Assembly: GCA_001825565.1 (NCBI GenBank)
Contig: MHXM01000056.1
Location: 253 to 27,497 of the forward strand
Source of the DNA: Desulfuromonadaceae bacterium GWC2_58_13
GTDB lineage: Bacteria > Desulfobacterota > Desulfuromonadia > Desulfuromonadales > Trichloromonadaceae
Reading direction: 5' to 3'
Length of the DNA: 27,245 bases
The notes beneath the pieces were generated by a model. It saw only the letters and a program-made list of their open reading frames with translations. It ran no database searches and was not told the origin of the DNA. Each line of letters starts with the position of its first letter. Within the stretch, counting starts at the first letter, position 1. A program made the position numbers and the translations under genes. Positions 6,604 to 15,200 of this stretch are shown here, in pieces.

Positions 6604-8061
6604 TTACCTGCGGGCGTTGAATCGGGCTTCCTTGGAAACCATGTCGACCACCGGCAGGGTCGGAACCTCGATCAGACCGTAGACTGCTTGCAGATCGATG
6701 TCCTCTGGAACGTTGGCCAGCAGTTTCTCGGCGATCTTCTGGTCGGCCTGGCGGTAACGCAGCTTGGCTTCGATTTTGACCACCGAAGTATCCACGGCGC
6801 TCACCCCGTAGTAGACGTCTTTGTACCCTTTCGGAGGGATCGTGTCGTGGCGGGAGAAGGCGGTGATCACCCAGGGGTCGACGGCAAAATGGAAGTCGTT
6901 GCCCATCCCGTCCGAGTTGAAAATCCGGGTATTTTCTGGAATATGCCCCTCGGCGTCGATGGCGCCGCTGGACAGGACGAGGTTGCCCTTTTCATCGGTG
7001 GCGGTAATTTCAAGCCACATCTGGCGGATGTTGGTGAGCGAGGTGGGCAGGTTGTGACCGGCCCGGATGTTTTTGACCCGTACCCTGATTTCGGCCAGCT
7101 GCCCTTCGCGGTAAACTGGATCTATCTCCAGGTCGGCGGCCGCTTTCAGGCGGGCTATCGCCATTTCGTACTTGTTCATGATGTTGGCGGCCAGGGCTTC
7201 ATCCCCACTTTTTTTAGCCGCTCCCGCGGCCAGATAGTAGAGCAGGTAATTGGCGCCGTTGAAGACATGACGGTATTCATGCCGTTCGGGTTTGCGGAAT
7301 TCGCTGGCGGTACGAATGAAAGTATCGAAATCGACCATGTGACAGTCCTGGCAGAGGATGGTCTTCTGGGCGTAGGGGCCGTGTTTCCATTCGAGATAGG
7401 ACGCTTCGAGGGGGAAATGGGATTCGTAGTGGTAGACCTGGTGGCAGCCGGCGCACAGGTCGGCCTGCAAGTGCAGGGACGATTCTTCGCACGTGTGAAA
7501 GCCCATGCCGCATCCATCCGAGGCGGCCAGGGGGCCGCGCTTACGCAGTTCCGGGCCATTTTCGGTATCCACGCCGGGGCGGAGGATGAAGGAGCCGTTC
7601 TCCGGCTCATGGCTCGGAGTCTGCCAGTGGGTGGTGCCGACGATCGAGTGGCAGATGTCGCAGGAAACCCCGGCCAGGGCCATCGAGCTCAGTCCCTTGT
7701 TTCCCGGACCTTTGATTTCGCCGGTGACGACGCCGGCCGGCGAGTGGCAGCCTTCGCACTGACGGGAGATTTCATGGCCGACCTTCTTCACCGCCAGGTT
7801 GAGTTCGCCCTGGTAAACCGGATCCTGAAAGGCCAGGGAGTGGATCGAGCCGGTCCATTCTTCGTATTGTTTCTGGTGACAGTCGGCGCAGACTTCCGGG
7901 GGGGTGAATTCGGCACCGCTTTTCTGGTACTGGATCAGCGAGGGATAATAAGGGTAGAATTCACGGTCGACATCGAATACCGGCGGGGCCGCGAACGCAT
8001 TGCCGATGACCAGAAACAGGAAAAGCAGCAGCGGGATCAAAATGCCAGGGCTCTTTTTCAT
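6604..8061 (-). CDS. periplasmic five-heme c-type cytochrome
   Basis: Starting at ATG 8059-8061, behind AGGAGG with six bases spacing, the product is 485 residues. A signal peptide (MKKSPGILIPLLLFLFLVIG...AFA) is followed by five CXXCH heme sites: CADCH at about 58-62, CEGCH 102-106, CDICH 134-138, CAGCH 203-207 and CQDCH 237-241. An upstream in-frame ATG would add 29 non-signal residues and is rejected. The heme half resembles the cytochrome c554-type multiheme family. The C-terminal half (about 290-485) has no heme site and looks beta-rich, with GHNLPTSLTNIRQMWLEI as its most distinctive stretch. Role: electron transfer in the periplasm or at the outer membrane; the partner is unknown. It is monocistronic. 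Confidence 0.9.
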   Translation of the reverse strand: MKKSPGILIPLLLFLFLVIGNAFAAPPVFDVDREFYPYYPSLIQYQKSGAEFTPPEVCADCHQKQYEEWTGSIHSLAFQDPVYQGELNLAVKKVGHEISRQCEGCHSPAGVVTGEIKGPGNKGLSSMALAGVSCDICHSIVGTTHWQTPSHEPENGSFILRPGVDTENGPELRKRGPLAASDGCGMGFHTCEESSLHLQADLCAGCHQVYHYESHFPLEASYLEWKHGPYAQKTILCQDCHMVDFDTFIRTASEFRKPERHEYRHVFNGANYLLYYLAAGAAKKSGDEALAANIMNKYEMAIARLKAAADLEIDPVYREGQLAEIRVRVKNIRAGHNLPTSLTNIRQMWLEITATDEKGNLVLSSGAIDAEGHIPENTRIFNSDGMGNDFHFAVDPWVITAFSRHDTIPPKGYKDVYYGVSAVDTSVVKIEAKLRYRQADQKIAEKLLANVPEDIDLQAVYGLIEVPTLPVVDMVSKEARFNARR

Positions 8062-8119
8062 ATAACCTCCTGAGGATGGCGTCCGTCGCGGACCGTTGGA
8101 TGTAAAACTGAAACGGTAA

Positions 8120-8148
8120 TAAATTATCACGGTAAAGTTTATTGTCAA
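8120..8148 (-). promoter_or_regulatory. candidate promoter region for the cytochrome gene
   Basis: On the minus strand TTGACA (8148-8143) is followed by an AT-rich stretch containing GATAAT and TAATTT. The -35 is perfect, but no -10 is both well matched and correctly spaced (TAATTT at 16 bp, GATAAT at 14 bp). A 5' leader of about 60 bases would precede the ATG at 8061. Confidence 0.35.
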
Positions 8149-8217
8149 TCACTTATGTGAATATTCTTATTTAATGATTGTTGTTTTTCCCAATTATCGT
8201 TGTCGGTGGAGGCTGGC

Positions 8218-9237
8218 ATGAGATCGGTGTTTTTCCCCCGGCTGGTCAATGGTCCCTTTGGCGACCCGGCCCTGTATGTTCATCTGGCGCACCGTGGCCA
8301 GGCCCTGCTGTTCGATTGCGGCGATCTCCATGGGTTGTCGACCCGCGAGCTGCTCAAACTGCGAGCGGTATTCATCTCGCACTGTCATATCGACCATGTG
8401 GTCGGCTTCGATACCCTGCTGCGGGCATTTCTCTGCCGGGATGCCGAATTGCTGGTCTGCGGGCCGCCAGGTCTGGCCGACCAGATTGCCGGTCGGCTTT
8501 CCGGCTACACCTGGAATCTGGTGGAAGGGTTCAATTTTATCCTCATCGTCCGGGAATGGGGCGAGGCCGGCGGGCGTCAGGTGCGGTTCCGTGCCGCCAA
8601 TGCTTTTCATCCCGAGGAAGATCGCCGTTGCGCCTGCCCGGAGGGGTTGCTTTATGAGACCGCGGCCTGCCGGGTGCGGGGGATTCCGCTTGATCACGGC
8701 GGCATCGTTTCGATGGCATTTGTCCTCGAAGAGCCGCTGCATGTGGCCATTCACAAAGATGCCCTCGATCTCCGGGGATACCGGCCCGGTCCCTGGCTGA
8801 CCCGGTTCAAGGATCTGTTGCGCCGCCGGGGAGGGGACCGGGAGACGATCGAGGTTCCCCTGGCCGGGGGTGGTTCGGCAACGATTGGCCTGGCCGAACT
8901 GGCCGACGGGATAGCCCATTGCGAACGGGGGATGAAAATCTGTTACGTGACCGACGCGGCCCCGACCGACGGCAATCTCGAGCGGATTGCCGGCTTGGCC
9001 GAGAGCGCTCACCTGCTGGCGATTGAAGCGGTCTTTTCGCACCAGGAGCTGGAGCGGGCCCGTGAGCGTTCCCATCTTACCGCGCAACTGGCCGGTGAGT
9101 TGGCCCGTCGCGCCGGAGCGGCCCGGCTGTTGGTCTTTCATCATTCGCCCCGTTACCTCGATTCTCCCGGCCTGCTCGAAGACGAGGCCAGGAGCGCGTT
9201 TGCGGAAAAGGATGAAAATCGCTCGGTTCCAGCTTGA
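8218..9237 (+). CDS. RNase Z-like metallo-beta-lactamase-fold hydrolase
   Basis: The 339-residue protein has the metal-binding HCHIDH motif at about residues 56-61. It also has later histidine/aspartate stretches in RNase Z order: IPLDHGG, a CYVTDAAPTDG segment matching the GDT-type metal-ligand region, an LLAIEAVF segment matching the LLIHEATF region, and LLVFHHSPRY matching the LTHxSxRY motif near the C-terminus. Start is ATG at 8218-8220 with GGAGG five bases upstream. Canonical tRNA-processing RNase Z is about 300-330 residues and more conserved, so this may be a paralogue acting on another phosphodiester or ester. It lies just upstream of a NarX/NarL-like system but that system has its own promoter. 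Fold: confident. Substrate: unknown. Confidence 0.8.
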   Translation: MRSVFFPRLVNGPFGDPALYVHLAHRGQALLFDCGDLHGLSTRELLKLRAVFISHCHIDHVVGFDTLLRAFLCRDAELLVCGPPGLADQIAGRLSGYTWNLVEGFNFILIVREWGEAGGRQVRFRAANAFHPEEDRRCACPEGLLYETAACRVRGIPLDHGGIVSMAFVLEEPLHVAIHKDALDLRGYRPGPWLTRFKDLLRRRGGDRETIEVPLAGGGSATIGLAELADGIAHCERGMKICYVTDAAPTDGNLERIAGLAESAHLLAIEAVFSHQELERARERSHLTAQLAGELARRAGAARLLVFHHSPRYLDSPGLLEDEARSAFAEKDENRSVPA

Positions 9238-9267
9238 AAAGCTCTGAGGTCCTGTGTATTTACACAG
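9234..9267 (+). promoter_or_regulatory. promoter with overlapping LexA-like palindrome
   Basis: TTGAAA (9234-9239) and TATTTA (9257-9262) are 17 bp apart. The -10 lies inside a perfect 16-bp palindrome, CTGTGTA-TT-TACACAG (9252-9267). The -35 overlaps the stop codon of the preceding gene, so the kinase/regulator pair has its own start. The palindrome fits CTGT-N8-ACAG, the enterobacterial LexA box core. Binding there would cover the -10 and repress. Confidence 0.5.
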
Positions 9268-9302
9268 TGAATTCCTGGCGGCGCTGTGGTATTTTGCGAG
9301 AC

Positions 9303-10673
9303 ATGCGCCTGACTCTCAAACACCAGATCATTCTCGCCCCCGCAGTGGTTCTGTTATTGATGGCCCTGTTGCTCGGGTTTCTCCAGTACACCTACTGGGA
9401 CCTTTCGCGCAAACGCGAGGAAGCCAGAAACATCGGGACCGTTTTCGTCTCCCTGGCCGAAGCCGAGTTGGCAACCCAACGGATGCACTCCCTGCTCATG
9501 CAGATCGGCGATGAACCGCTGGTCGATATCCGCTGTTTCAACGAGCTGGACGGCCTTTATGAACATATCGAAGGAGCGACCGGGCGGATTCTTGCGCTGC
9601 TTCCCCTGCCGGAACGTTCACAGGCCCTGTTGCGTCAGGCGGTTTCCGACCTCAATCCCGAGCGTGGCATCAACGTGGACCGTTTCAACGCCGCCATCGT
9701 CATGCTGCGGCCGGAGCTGAATTCGCTTTCCACCCTGATTCAGCGGCAGCGGGAAAAACTGCGAGGGTTGCACAGCCAGGATATCGATGAACTGGTGGCC
9801 CACACGGCTTTCGTTTCCATCGTCGTGCTCGGTTCCGCCATCCTGATCGGGATTTTTCTGTCCATGTTTTTCGGACGGAGCATCCTGCGGCGTATCAAGC
9901 AATTGTCCGACAGCGCCGGCCGGATCGTCCTTGGCGATCTGACGCCGCCTCCGGCCCCGGTCCAGGTGCATGATGAACTGGACGCCCTGGCCCTGTCCAT
10001 CAACCAGATGACCGATCGTCTGCTGCGGGTGGTGGGAACCGAAAAACTCCTTGAGGGGGCCGAAGAAGAACGCCGGCGGATCGCCATGGACATCCATGAC
10101 CAGACCCTCTCCGACCTGGCCTCGGTGCTGCGCGGCATCCAGGACGTTAAATCCGAGGGAACCTGCAGAAACGAGGCGGCCCGCATCGAAGAAGATCTGC
10201 AGCGAGCGATCGGCAACCTGCGCGATGTGATGGAAAACCTGCATCCCCAGACCCTCGACATCCTCGGGCTGGGGCCGGCCCTTGAATCGCATCTGGAACG
10301 GCATCTGAACAAGGACGACATGCCGGCCTACCACCTTTACGTGTCGCCCAGGATCGATGCGCTGGCCCTGTCGAGGACCATTCGTCTGGCTCTCTACCGG
10401 ATCGCTCTCGAAGCCATTCACAACGTCATCAAGCATGCCGGCGCTTCCCGCTACGAGGTCAATCTCGACCGTCGTGAAAATGTCCTGTTGCTGTCGGTTG
10501 AAGATAACGGCAGCGGGTTCGATCCCTCGGTCTTGCGGGGTTCGGGGCATCGCGGACTGTACAACATCCAGGAACGGGCCAAGGCGATCGGCGCCGAAGT
10601 TTTCTGGGGGGCTTCGCGGTTTACCTCCGGAACTCGTTTTGAGCTGATCCTGCCGCTGCCGTCGACTGATTGA
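9303..10673 (+). CDS. NarX/LiaS-type sensor histidine kinase
   Basis: This 456-residue kinase is of the HisKA_3 class. Helix 1 is at about residues 8-30 (IILAPAVVLLLMALLLGFLQ), an alpha-helical periplasmic region at about 33-166, helix 2 at about 168-191, and HAMP at about 192-250. The phospho-acceptor is H265 in AEEERRRIAMDIHDQTLSD. A HATPase domain follows, with the N-box EAIHNVIKHAGAS and the G boxes SVEDNGSGFD and GHRGLYNIQERAKAIGA. The chosen start MRLTLKHQ puts a short basic tail before helix 1; an in-frame start 69 bases upstream would precede the predicted promoter -35. The ribosome site at 9303 is weak. The signal is unknown. The downstream regulator is its obvious partner. Confidence 0.9.
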   Translation: MRLTLKHQIILAPAVVLLLMALLLGFLQYTYWDLSRKREEARNIGTVFVSLAEAELATQRMHSLLMQIGDEPLVDIRCFNELDGLYEHIEGATGRILALLPLPERSQALLRQAVSDLNPERGINVDRFNAAIVMLRPELNSLSTLIQRQREKLRGLHSQDIDELVAHTAFVSIVVLGSAILIGIFLSMFFGRSILRRIKQLSDSAGRIVLGDLTPPPAPVQVHDELDALALSINQMTDRLLRVVGTEKLLEGAEEERRRIAMDIHDQTLSDLASVLRGIQDVKSEGTCRNEAARIEEDLQRAIGNLRDVMENLHPQTLDILGLGPALESHLERHLNKDDMPAYHLYVSPRIDALALSRTIRLALYRIALEAIHNVIKHAGASRYEVNLDRRENVLLLSVEDNGSGFDPSVLRGSGHRGLYNIQERAKAIGAEVFWGASRFTSGTRFELILPLPSTD

Positions 10674-10687
10674 GGAGAATGGAAGAG

Positions 10688-11434
10688 ATGGAGCCCCTGC
10701 AGATTCTCATTGCGGAAGACAATCCCAAGGATTTCGAATTTCTCGAACAGCTGCTGGCGAATTTTGAATTTGACTGCCGGATCGAGCGGGCCCATAACGG
10801 TCAGGTAGCTCTCGACATGGCCATGCGCAGGGATGCGCCGCTGGTCATCAGCGATATCCAGATGCCCGAACTCAATGGCATTGAGTTCGCCCGAACCCTG
10901 TGGCAGCGGAAACCGGAAGCCCGCATTGTTTTCTGGAGCCAATACAAGGACGAGATGTATGTCCGGGCGCTGTCGAAAATCGTTCCGCCGGAAACGGTGT
11001 ACGGGTATATTCTCAAGTCCAACACCAAGGAACGCATCGCCTCGGCCATCCTCACCGTGCTGGTCGACGAACAGTGCTGGATCGATCCCGAGGTGCGCAA
11101 GGTCCAAGGGCGCGCCAGACACAGCCAGACCGCCCTTTCGGATATCGAGTTCGAGGCGCTGCTCGATATTTCCCTCGGCCTGACCGACAATCTCATTGCC
11201 CAGCGTCGCTATCTTTCCCGTCGCGGCGTGCAGAGCCGGCTCAACTCCCTGTACAACAAGCTCGGACTCGACCAGGAGCAGTTCAACAACGAAAAGATCG
11301 GTGACGCCTTCAACCTGCGCAATCGGGCGGTCGCCGTCGCCTTTCGCCGGGGACTGCTCAACGCCTTTGAGCTGGAGCACGATGAAGAAGAATTCCAGGG
11401 CTGGCTCAAGCAGTTTAAAAAAGGGCGCGGTTAG
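10688..11434 (+). CDS. NarL/LuxR-family response regulator
   Basis: The 248-residue regulator starts at ATG 10688-10690, with GAGGAGA (10672-10678) nine bases upstream. An earlier ATG at 10679 touches that ribosome site and is less likely. The receiver domain carries the acidic pair in IAEDNPKD, phospho-acceptor D56 in LVISDIQMPELNG, and K110 in GYILKSNTKE. The C-terminal domain follows the LuxR plan (LSDIEFEALLDISLGLTDNL...VQSRLNSLYNKLGL). However, the recognition helix region is divergent, with IAQRRYLSRRGVQSRL in place of the usual IA..L.LS..TV..H, and about 45 extra residues follow. It probably binds DNA, though loss of the usual TV..H makes specificity unusual. It is cotranscribed with the kinase. 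Confidence 0.85.
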   Translation: MEPLQILIAEDNPKDFEFLEQLLANFEFDCRIERAHNGQVALDMAMRRDAPLVISDIQMPELNGIEFARTLWQRKPEARIVFWSQYKDEMYVRALSKIVPPETVYGYILKSNTKERIASAILTVLVDEQCWIDPEVRKVQGRARHSQTALSDIEFEALLDISLGLTDNLIAQRRYLSRRGVQSRLNSLYNKLGLDQEQFNNEKIGDAFNLRNRAVAVAFRRGLLNAFELEHDEEEFQGWLKQFKKGRG

Positions 11435-11445
11435 CGACCGCGCCC
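11423..11445 (+). terminator. GC-rich hairpin spanning the regulator stop codon
   Basis: GGGCGCGGT (11423-11431) pairs with ACCGCGCCC (11437-11445), with the TAG stop codon in the loop. No T-run follows, so on its own it is a weak terminator or a 3'-end stabilising hairpin. Confidence 0.4.
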
Positions 11446-11504
11446 CTCTGTCGAAAACGGATAGCCGGCGAATCGGACCGGGCACAGAGATTTTCATAAA
11501 TTTA

Positions 11505-11552
11505 AAACGACAACCGGCCGCTTCCTGTCAAGGAAGCGGCCGGTTGTCGTTT
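11505..11552. terminator. perfect 21-bp bidirectional terminator
   Basis: The arms at 11505-11525 and 11532-11552 are exact reverse complements with a 6-base loop (tgtcaa). The stem is flanked by AAA on the left and TTT on the right. It lies between the convergent response regulator and DUF1318 genes and would end transcripts from both sides. Confidence 0.9.
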
Positions 11553-11569
11553 GCGCGGCTGACGTCCCG

Positions 11570-12142
11570 TTATTTTCTATTCCAGCTGCCGTCCTTGGTT
11601 TCGACGAACCACCCGCTTGCCGCCTGGTCGCGCCAGGAGTCGGCGAAAATGGCCTGGATTTCCGCGGTCTTATCGGCCAGGCCATTGGCGCGGGCGATCT
11701 CGGTGTAAAGTCGTTGACGATCGCCGTTTTCCGCCGCGACCAGGCGATTGACCTCGCCGCGCGAACGGAGGTCGAGACCGTCGGTGCTGCGAGCCTTGAG
11801 CAGTCCGTCTCGGCCGATGCCGACCTGGCCGGCGTCGAGGTAGGGAAAGAGGCTGTCGGCCCGCTGTTTCATCGACTCGCGGATGGCGCGGATTTCCGGG
11901 GTGCTGACGTCGATGTCCTGGGCGGCCTGGGCGCTGGACAGGCCGAAGCGCAGAAAACTGCTCGGCTGGCCCTTGGGTTCGGCTTGGGCCGGCGGGGTTT
12001 CGCTCCGGTCGCCCCAAACCTCGTTGACGATTTTGTCGGCAGCGCCCCGCACTTCTTCGGCCGGGAAGTAAATGTTGATGGTGACGCAAGAGACGACGGC
12101 TACGGCCGTCAGCAGCGAACCAATGCGTACAAGCCTTTTCAT
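11570..12142 (-). CDS. DUF1318 / YdbL-like putative lipoprotein
   Basis: Starting at ATG 12140-12142, behind GGAGG six bases upstream, the product is 190 residues. An N-terminal signal ends in a lipobox-like VVSC, followed by CVTINIYFPAEEV. The C-terminal 90 residues match the plan of E. coli YdbL: an R-x-Q/R-Y-x-x-I/L-A-x-x-N-G/H core (DRQRLYTEIARANGL), then a W/G-x-x-x...DGSWNRK tail comparable to NGKWVKK. In E. coli, YdbL works with the lipoprotein YnbE and the AsmA-like YdbH in outer-membrane lipid homeostasis. Here the upstream gene is a YdbH-like protein and there is no separate YnbE, so this protein may cover both roles (inference). It has its own promoter as well as possible read-through from ydbH. 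Confidence 0.82.
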   Translation of the reverse strand: MKRLVRIGSLLTAVAVVSCVTINIYFPAEEVRGAADKIVNEVWGDRSETPPAQAEPKGQPSSFLRFGLSSAQAAQDIDVSTPEIRAIRESMKQRADSLFPYLDAGQVGIGRDGLLKARSTDGLDLRSRGEVNRLVAAENGDRQRLYTEIARANGLADKTAEIQAIFADSWRDQAASGWFVETKDGSWNRK

Positions 12143-12183
12143 GGAATCCTCCAAAGCGGGTTGCTGATTCTGATTTTTCAGCA

Positions 12184-12211
12184 AGTATAGACATTACAAC
12201 ATTAAAATCAA
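12184..12211 (-). promoter_or_regulatory. promoter for the DUF1318 gene overlapping the ydbH stop
   Basis: On the minus strand TTGATT (12211-12206) is 16 bp from TATACT (12189-12184, 5/6 of consensus). The -35 overlaps the stop codon of the ydbH-like gene. Transcription would start near 12177, about 35 bases before the ATG at 12142. Confidence 0.5.
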
Positions 12212-15200
12212 CGGTCGGCGCGGTCGAGGCGGCTGAGGCGCTTGAGCATTTCCTTGAACGAGATGTCGCGGCCGGGGGCGATAATGTCGATCTTGGGCGG
12301 CAGCAGGCCGCCGTAAACCAGGTAGTCTTCGGAGTCTTCCAGGGCGGTTCCCTGCATCCGGAAGACGTCGTTGTCGAGGGTGCAGCGCAAACCGATTTTC
12401 TGGTAACGGTAAAAGTCGATGAATCGGTAGATGCCGCGGGACAGCGCCGCCGACAGCCCGCCCTGGCTGAGGATGGAGATGTTGTTGAGGGCTTTGACGC
12501 TGATGTTGCGGCGACCCTCTTCCCGGGTGGCAAGTTCGGCGTCGAACTGGGAAGGGACGGTGCCGAACAGGCGCAGGTGGTGGATGTGTCCGTCGAGGAT
12601 ACCGTTCATTTCGCCGAATTCGAAGGTGCGGGTCAGCCGGTACAGGTCGATGCCGCTGAAGTCGACATCGCCGAGCAGGGTGCGGTAGTTTGAGGCGGGA
12701 TCGCGCAGACGGATGTTCGAAATCACCGTGGTGCCGCCGAAGGCGCTGATGGTCACCTGGCCGGCGGAGCTCAGGGTCTGCTCGGCGTAGCGGATTTCGC
12801 CGAGGTCGGCGCTCAGGGTGCCGATCATGCCGGTCATATCCAGTTCGCTGGTCAGGGTCTTCAGGTCGATGTCGTCAACCCGGATGCGCGCCGCCATGGC
12901 CGGTTGCTTCCCCTCGATGGTGGCGACCAGATCGGTGACGCGGATTTTGCCGCCGGCCAGGTTCCAGAGCGGAAACTCGCGGACTTCCAGCCGGTTGGTC
13001 GAACTCAGCAGGTGCAGCGGGGCGTTTTCCAGCCGGGCCGGGCCGGTTTTGAAGGAAGAAAAATTAAGGATGCCGTTCAGGGGCTCCTCGGGTTCCCGGT
13101 CGGCTGACGGACCCTGGCTGAAGGACAGGGGCAGCTGGCCATTTCCGCCACTGATGTCGAGGCCGGATGAAGCCAGTTTCAGACCAAATTCCCGGGGTTG
13201 CACCGTGCCGCGAACCACCAGGGTGTCGGGCGATCGGCGCAGCGCGAAATCGGCGGATAGGGTTCCGGTCAGGGCCAGTTCCTTAAGCTCCGGATCCAAG
13301 GGTTCGACGGCGGCTTTCAGATAGTGGTCAAAGATGGTTCCCAACTCACCGGTTTTCAGTGAACCGCTGAAATCGACGAGGTCCGGGGAGGCGATGCCCT
13401 CAATATGCGCGGAAACCAGATCGGGAATCTCGATGTCCAAGGACTGAGCGGAAAGTTTTCGAGCGTCGAAATCGATGCCGCCTTGCAGGTCAAGACGGGC
13501 TTCGCTGTCGGCGAGATTGGCATAGTAAGGGCCGTTTAACACTTCTCCCGCGCCGAGCCGGGCCGTCAGGTTGAGGCCGAGCAGTCGGCTGGTCAGGTTG
13601 CCGGACACCTGGCCGCTGGCCGACAGATGGCCGTCGGTCAGGCCGCTCATGCCGTCGCTGGAAAAGAATTCCACTTCGGTCGCCTCCACGGCGGCCAGCT
13701 TGACCTGAAACGTCTCGCCCGCCAGCGCCCCGGAACCCCTCAGGGCCAGCCGGCCGCTTCCCCCCGGCAGGCTGGCTTTTCCACCCAGATTCAGGTCGTC
13801 GAGGGAGATGCCGTGCTGCTGCTGGCGGAATCGACCGCTGGCGACCAGTTCCTTGATCTCAAGTTCCTCCCCCCTGACGCGGGCGGCGCTCATTTCGACT
13901 TGTCCCTGCCAGCGGCCATTCGAGTCGTTCAGCAATTCTGCCGACCCCGCGACGTTTTCGACGTCTTTGAGGAATTCCGGTATCAGGGTGGGGCCGGCCA
14001 GGGGGCCGATTTCAGCCAGCGAGACCGGATTCAGCACGATTTTCAGTTTTTCCGAGCTGCCGACGAAGGTGGCCAAGGGGCGGCCGTCCAGCAAGAGGCT
14101 CCCTTCGCCGGTAAGCTGGCTGTCCTTGATTTCAGCAGTCAGGCGGGCTTGCAGAGGAGTGAGATCAATCCGGAAATCGGTTCTTTGCTTCGTGGCCCGG
14201 CGTCCGGAAAAATCCGCCGCGAGCAGGGTTTGGCCGCTTTCGCTTGAAAAGTTTCCTTTCAGCATGCCGCCTCCGAGCAGCTGCTCTTTCCAGTCCGGCG
14301 CAAAGCGGCCGGCCAGGGCTCCGAAGTCGGTAACGACGCAGGTGAAGTCTCCTGTCAGTTTCGGTTCGATATAGGCGAGGGTAAAAGTGCTCTGAACCGA
14401 TTTTTCCAGGGTGAAGCGTCCGTTGCCGGTCCAGGTGTCGTCCTGCCGGCGCAGGTTGACGGCCAGTGCGGCCAGATCCAGATTTTGGGCGCCGCTTCGC
14501 ACGGAGGCCGTCGGTACGGTCAACTGCACATCCAGTTCAGCGGGCCTGATGGCGAAGGAAATTTCCGGAGTCCGGAAAGAAAAATCGAGATCGGGCGGGA
14601 GTTCGACGGGCAGCGCCAGGATGGCCGCGACCCGTTCCAGCTCGACGCGGCTCAGATGGGGCAGGCGGGCATTGCCGGCTACCGAGGCCCCGCTGCTGCC
14701 AAGTTGGAACAGCAACGGCGCTTCGAGCAGGGCGTCGCCGTCCCAATCGAAGCGAGTGAGGGTGATTCCCGGTCGTTGGTCCCAGGTGCCGGTGCCGGAC
14801 AGGGCGATGGGAAGCCCCGCTCCTCCTCCCAGTCGGGCACTGGCCTCAAAGCGTGGGTTTCGGGTGCCCTGCAGGTCAATGTTCAAGGAGTGAAGTTCCT
14901 GGCGGAGTTCTCCCCACTGGATGATCAGATCGCCGTCGCTGATTTTCAAGTCGGCGATTTCAAGGGGAGGGCGCATGGGGAATCCCGCCGTCTCGGTTCC
15001 CGATGGGGGCAGACCGAGAATTTCCACCCTGGGGGATTGTACATACAGCGTTTCTAGCTGGCCATGCCAGAGGCTGCCCAGGGTGAAACGGATTTCCGTT
15101 TCCGCGACGGAAATCCGGTAGACATCCGGTTGTTCAATGTGCAGTCCGCTGATCCGCATCCGGCTCGAAGCAAGGTGCAACCCGGCAATGCGCACCTCGG

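Noticed and set aside
6535..8073. 512-codon open frame on the plus strand
   Set aside because: It is antisense to the five-heme cytochrome, whose CXXCH motifs, signal peptide and ribosome site are convincing. The plus frame has no family signature.
8032..8148. Longer start for the cytochrome at 8148
   Set aside because: It would place 29 residues without signal-peptide character before the clear MKKSPGILIPLLL signal, and it lacks a ribosome site, whereas AGGAGG lies six bases before 8061.
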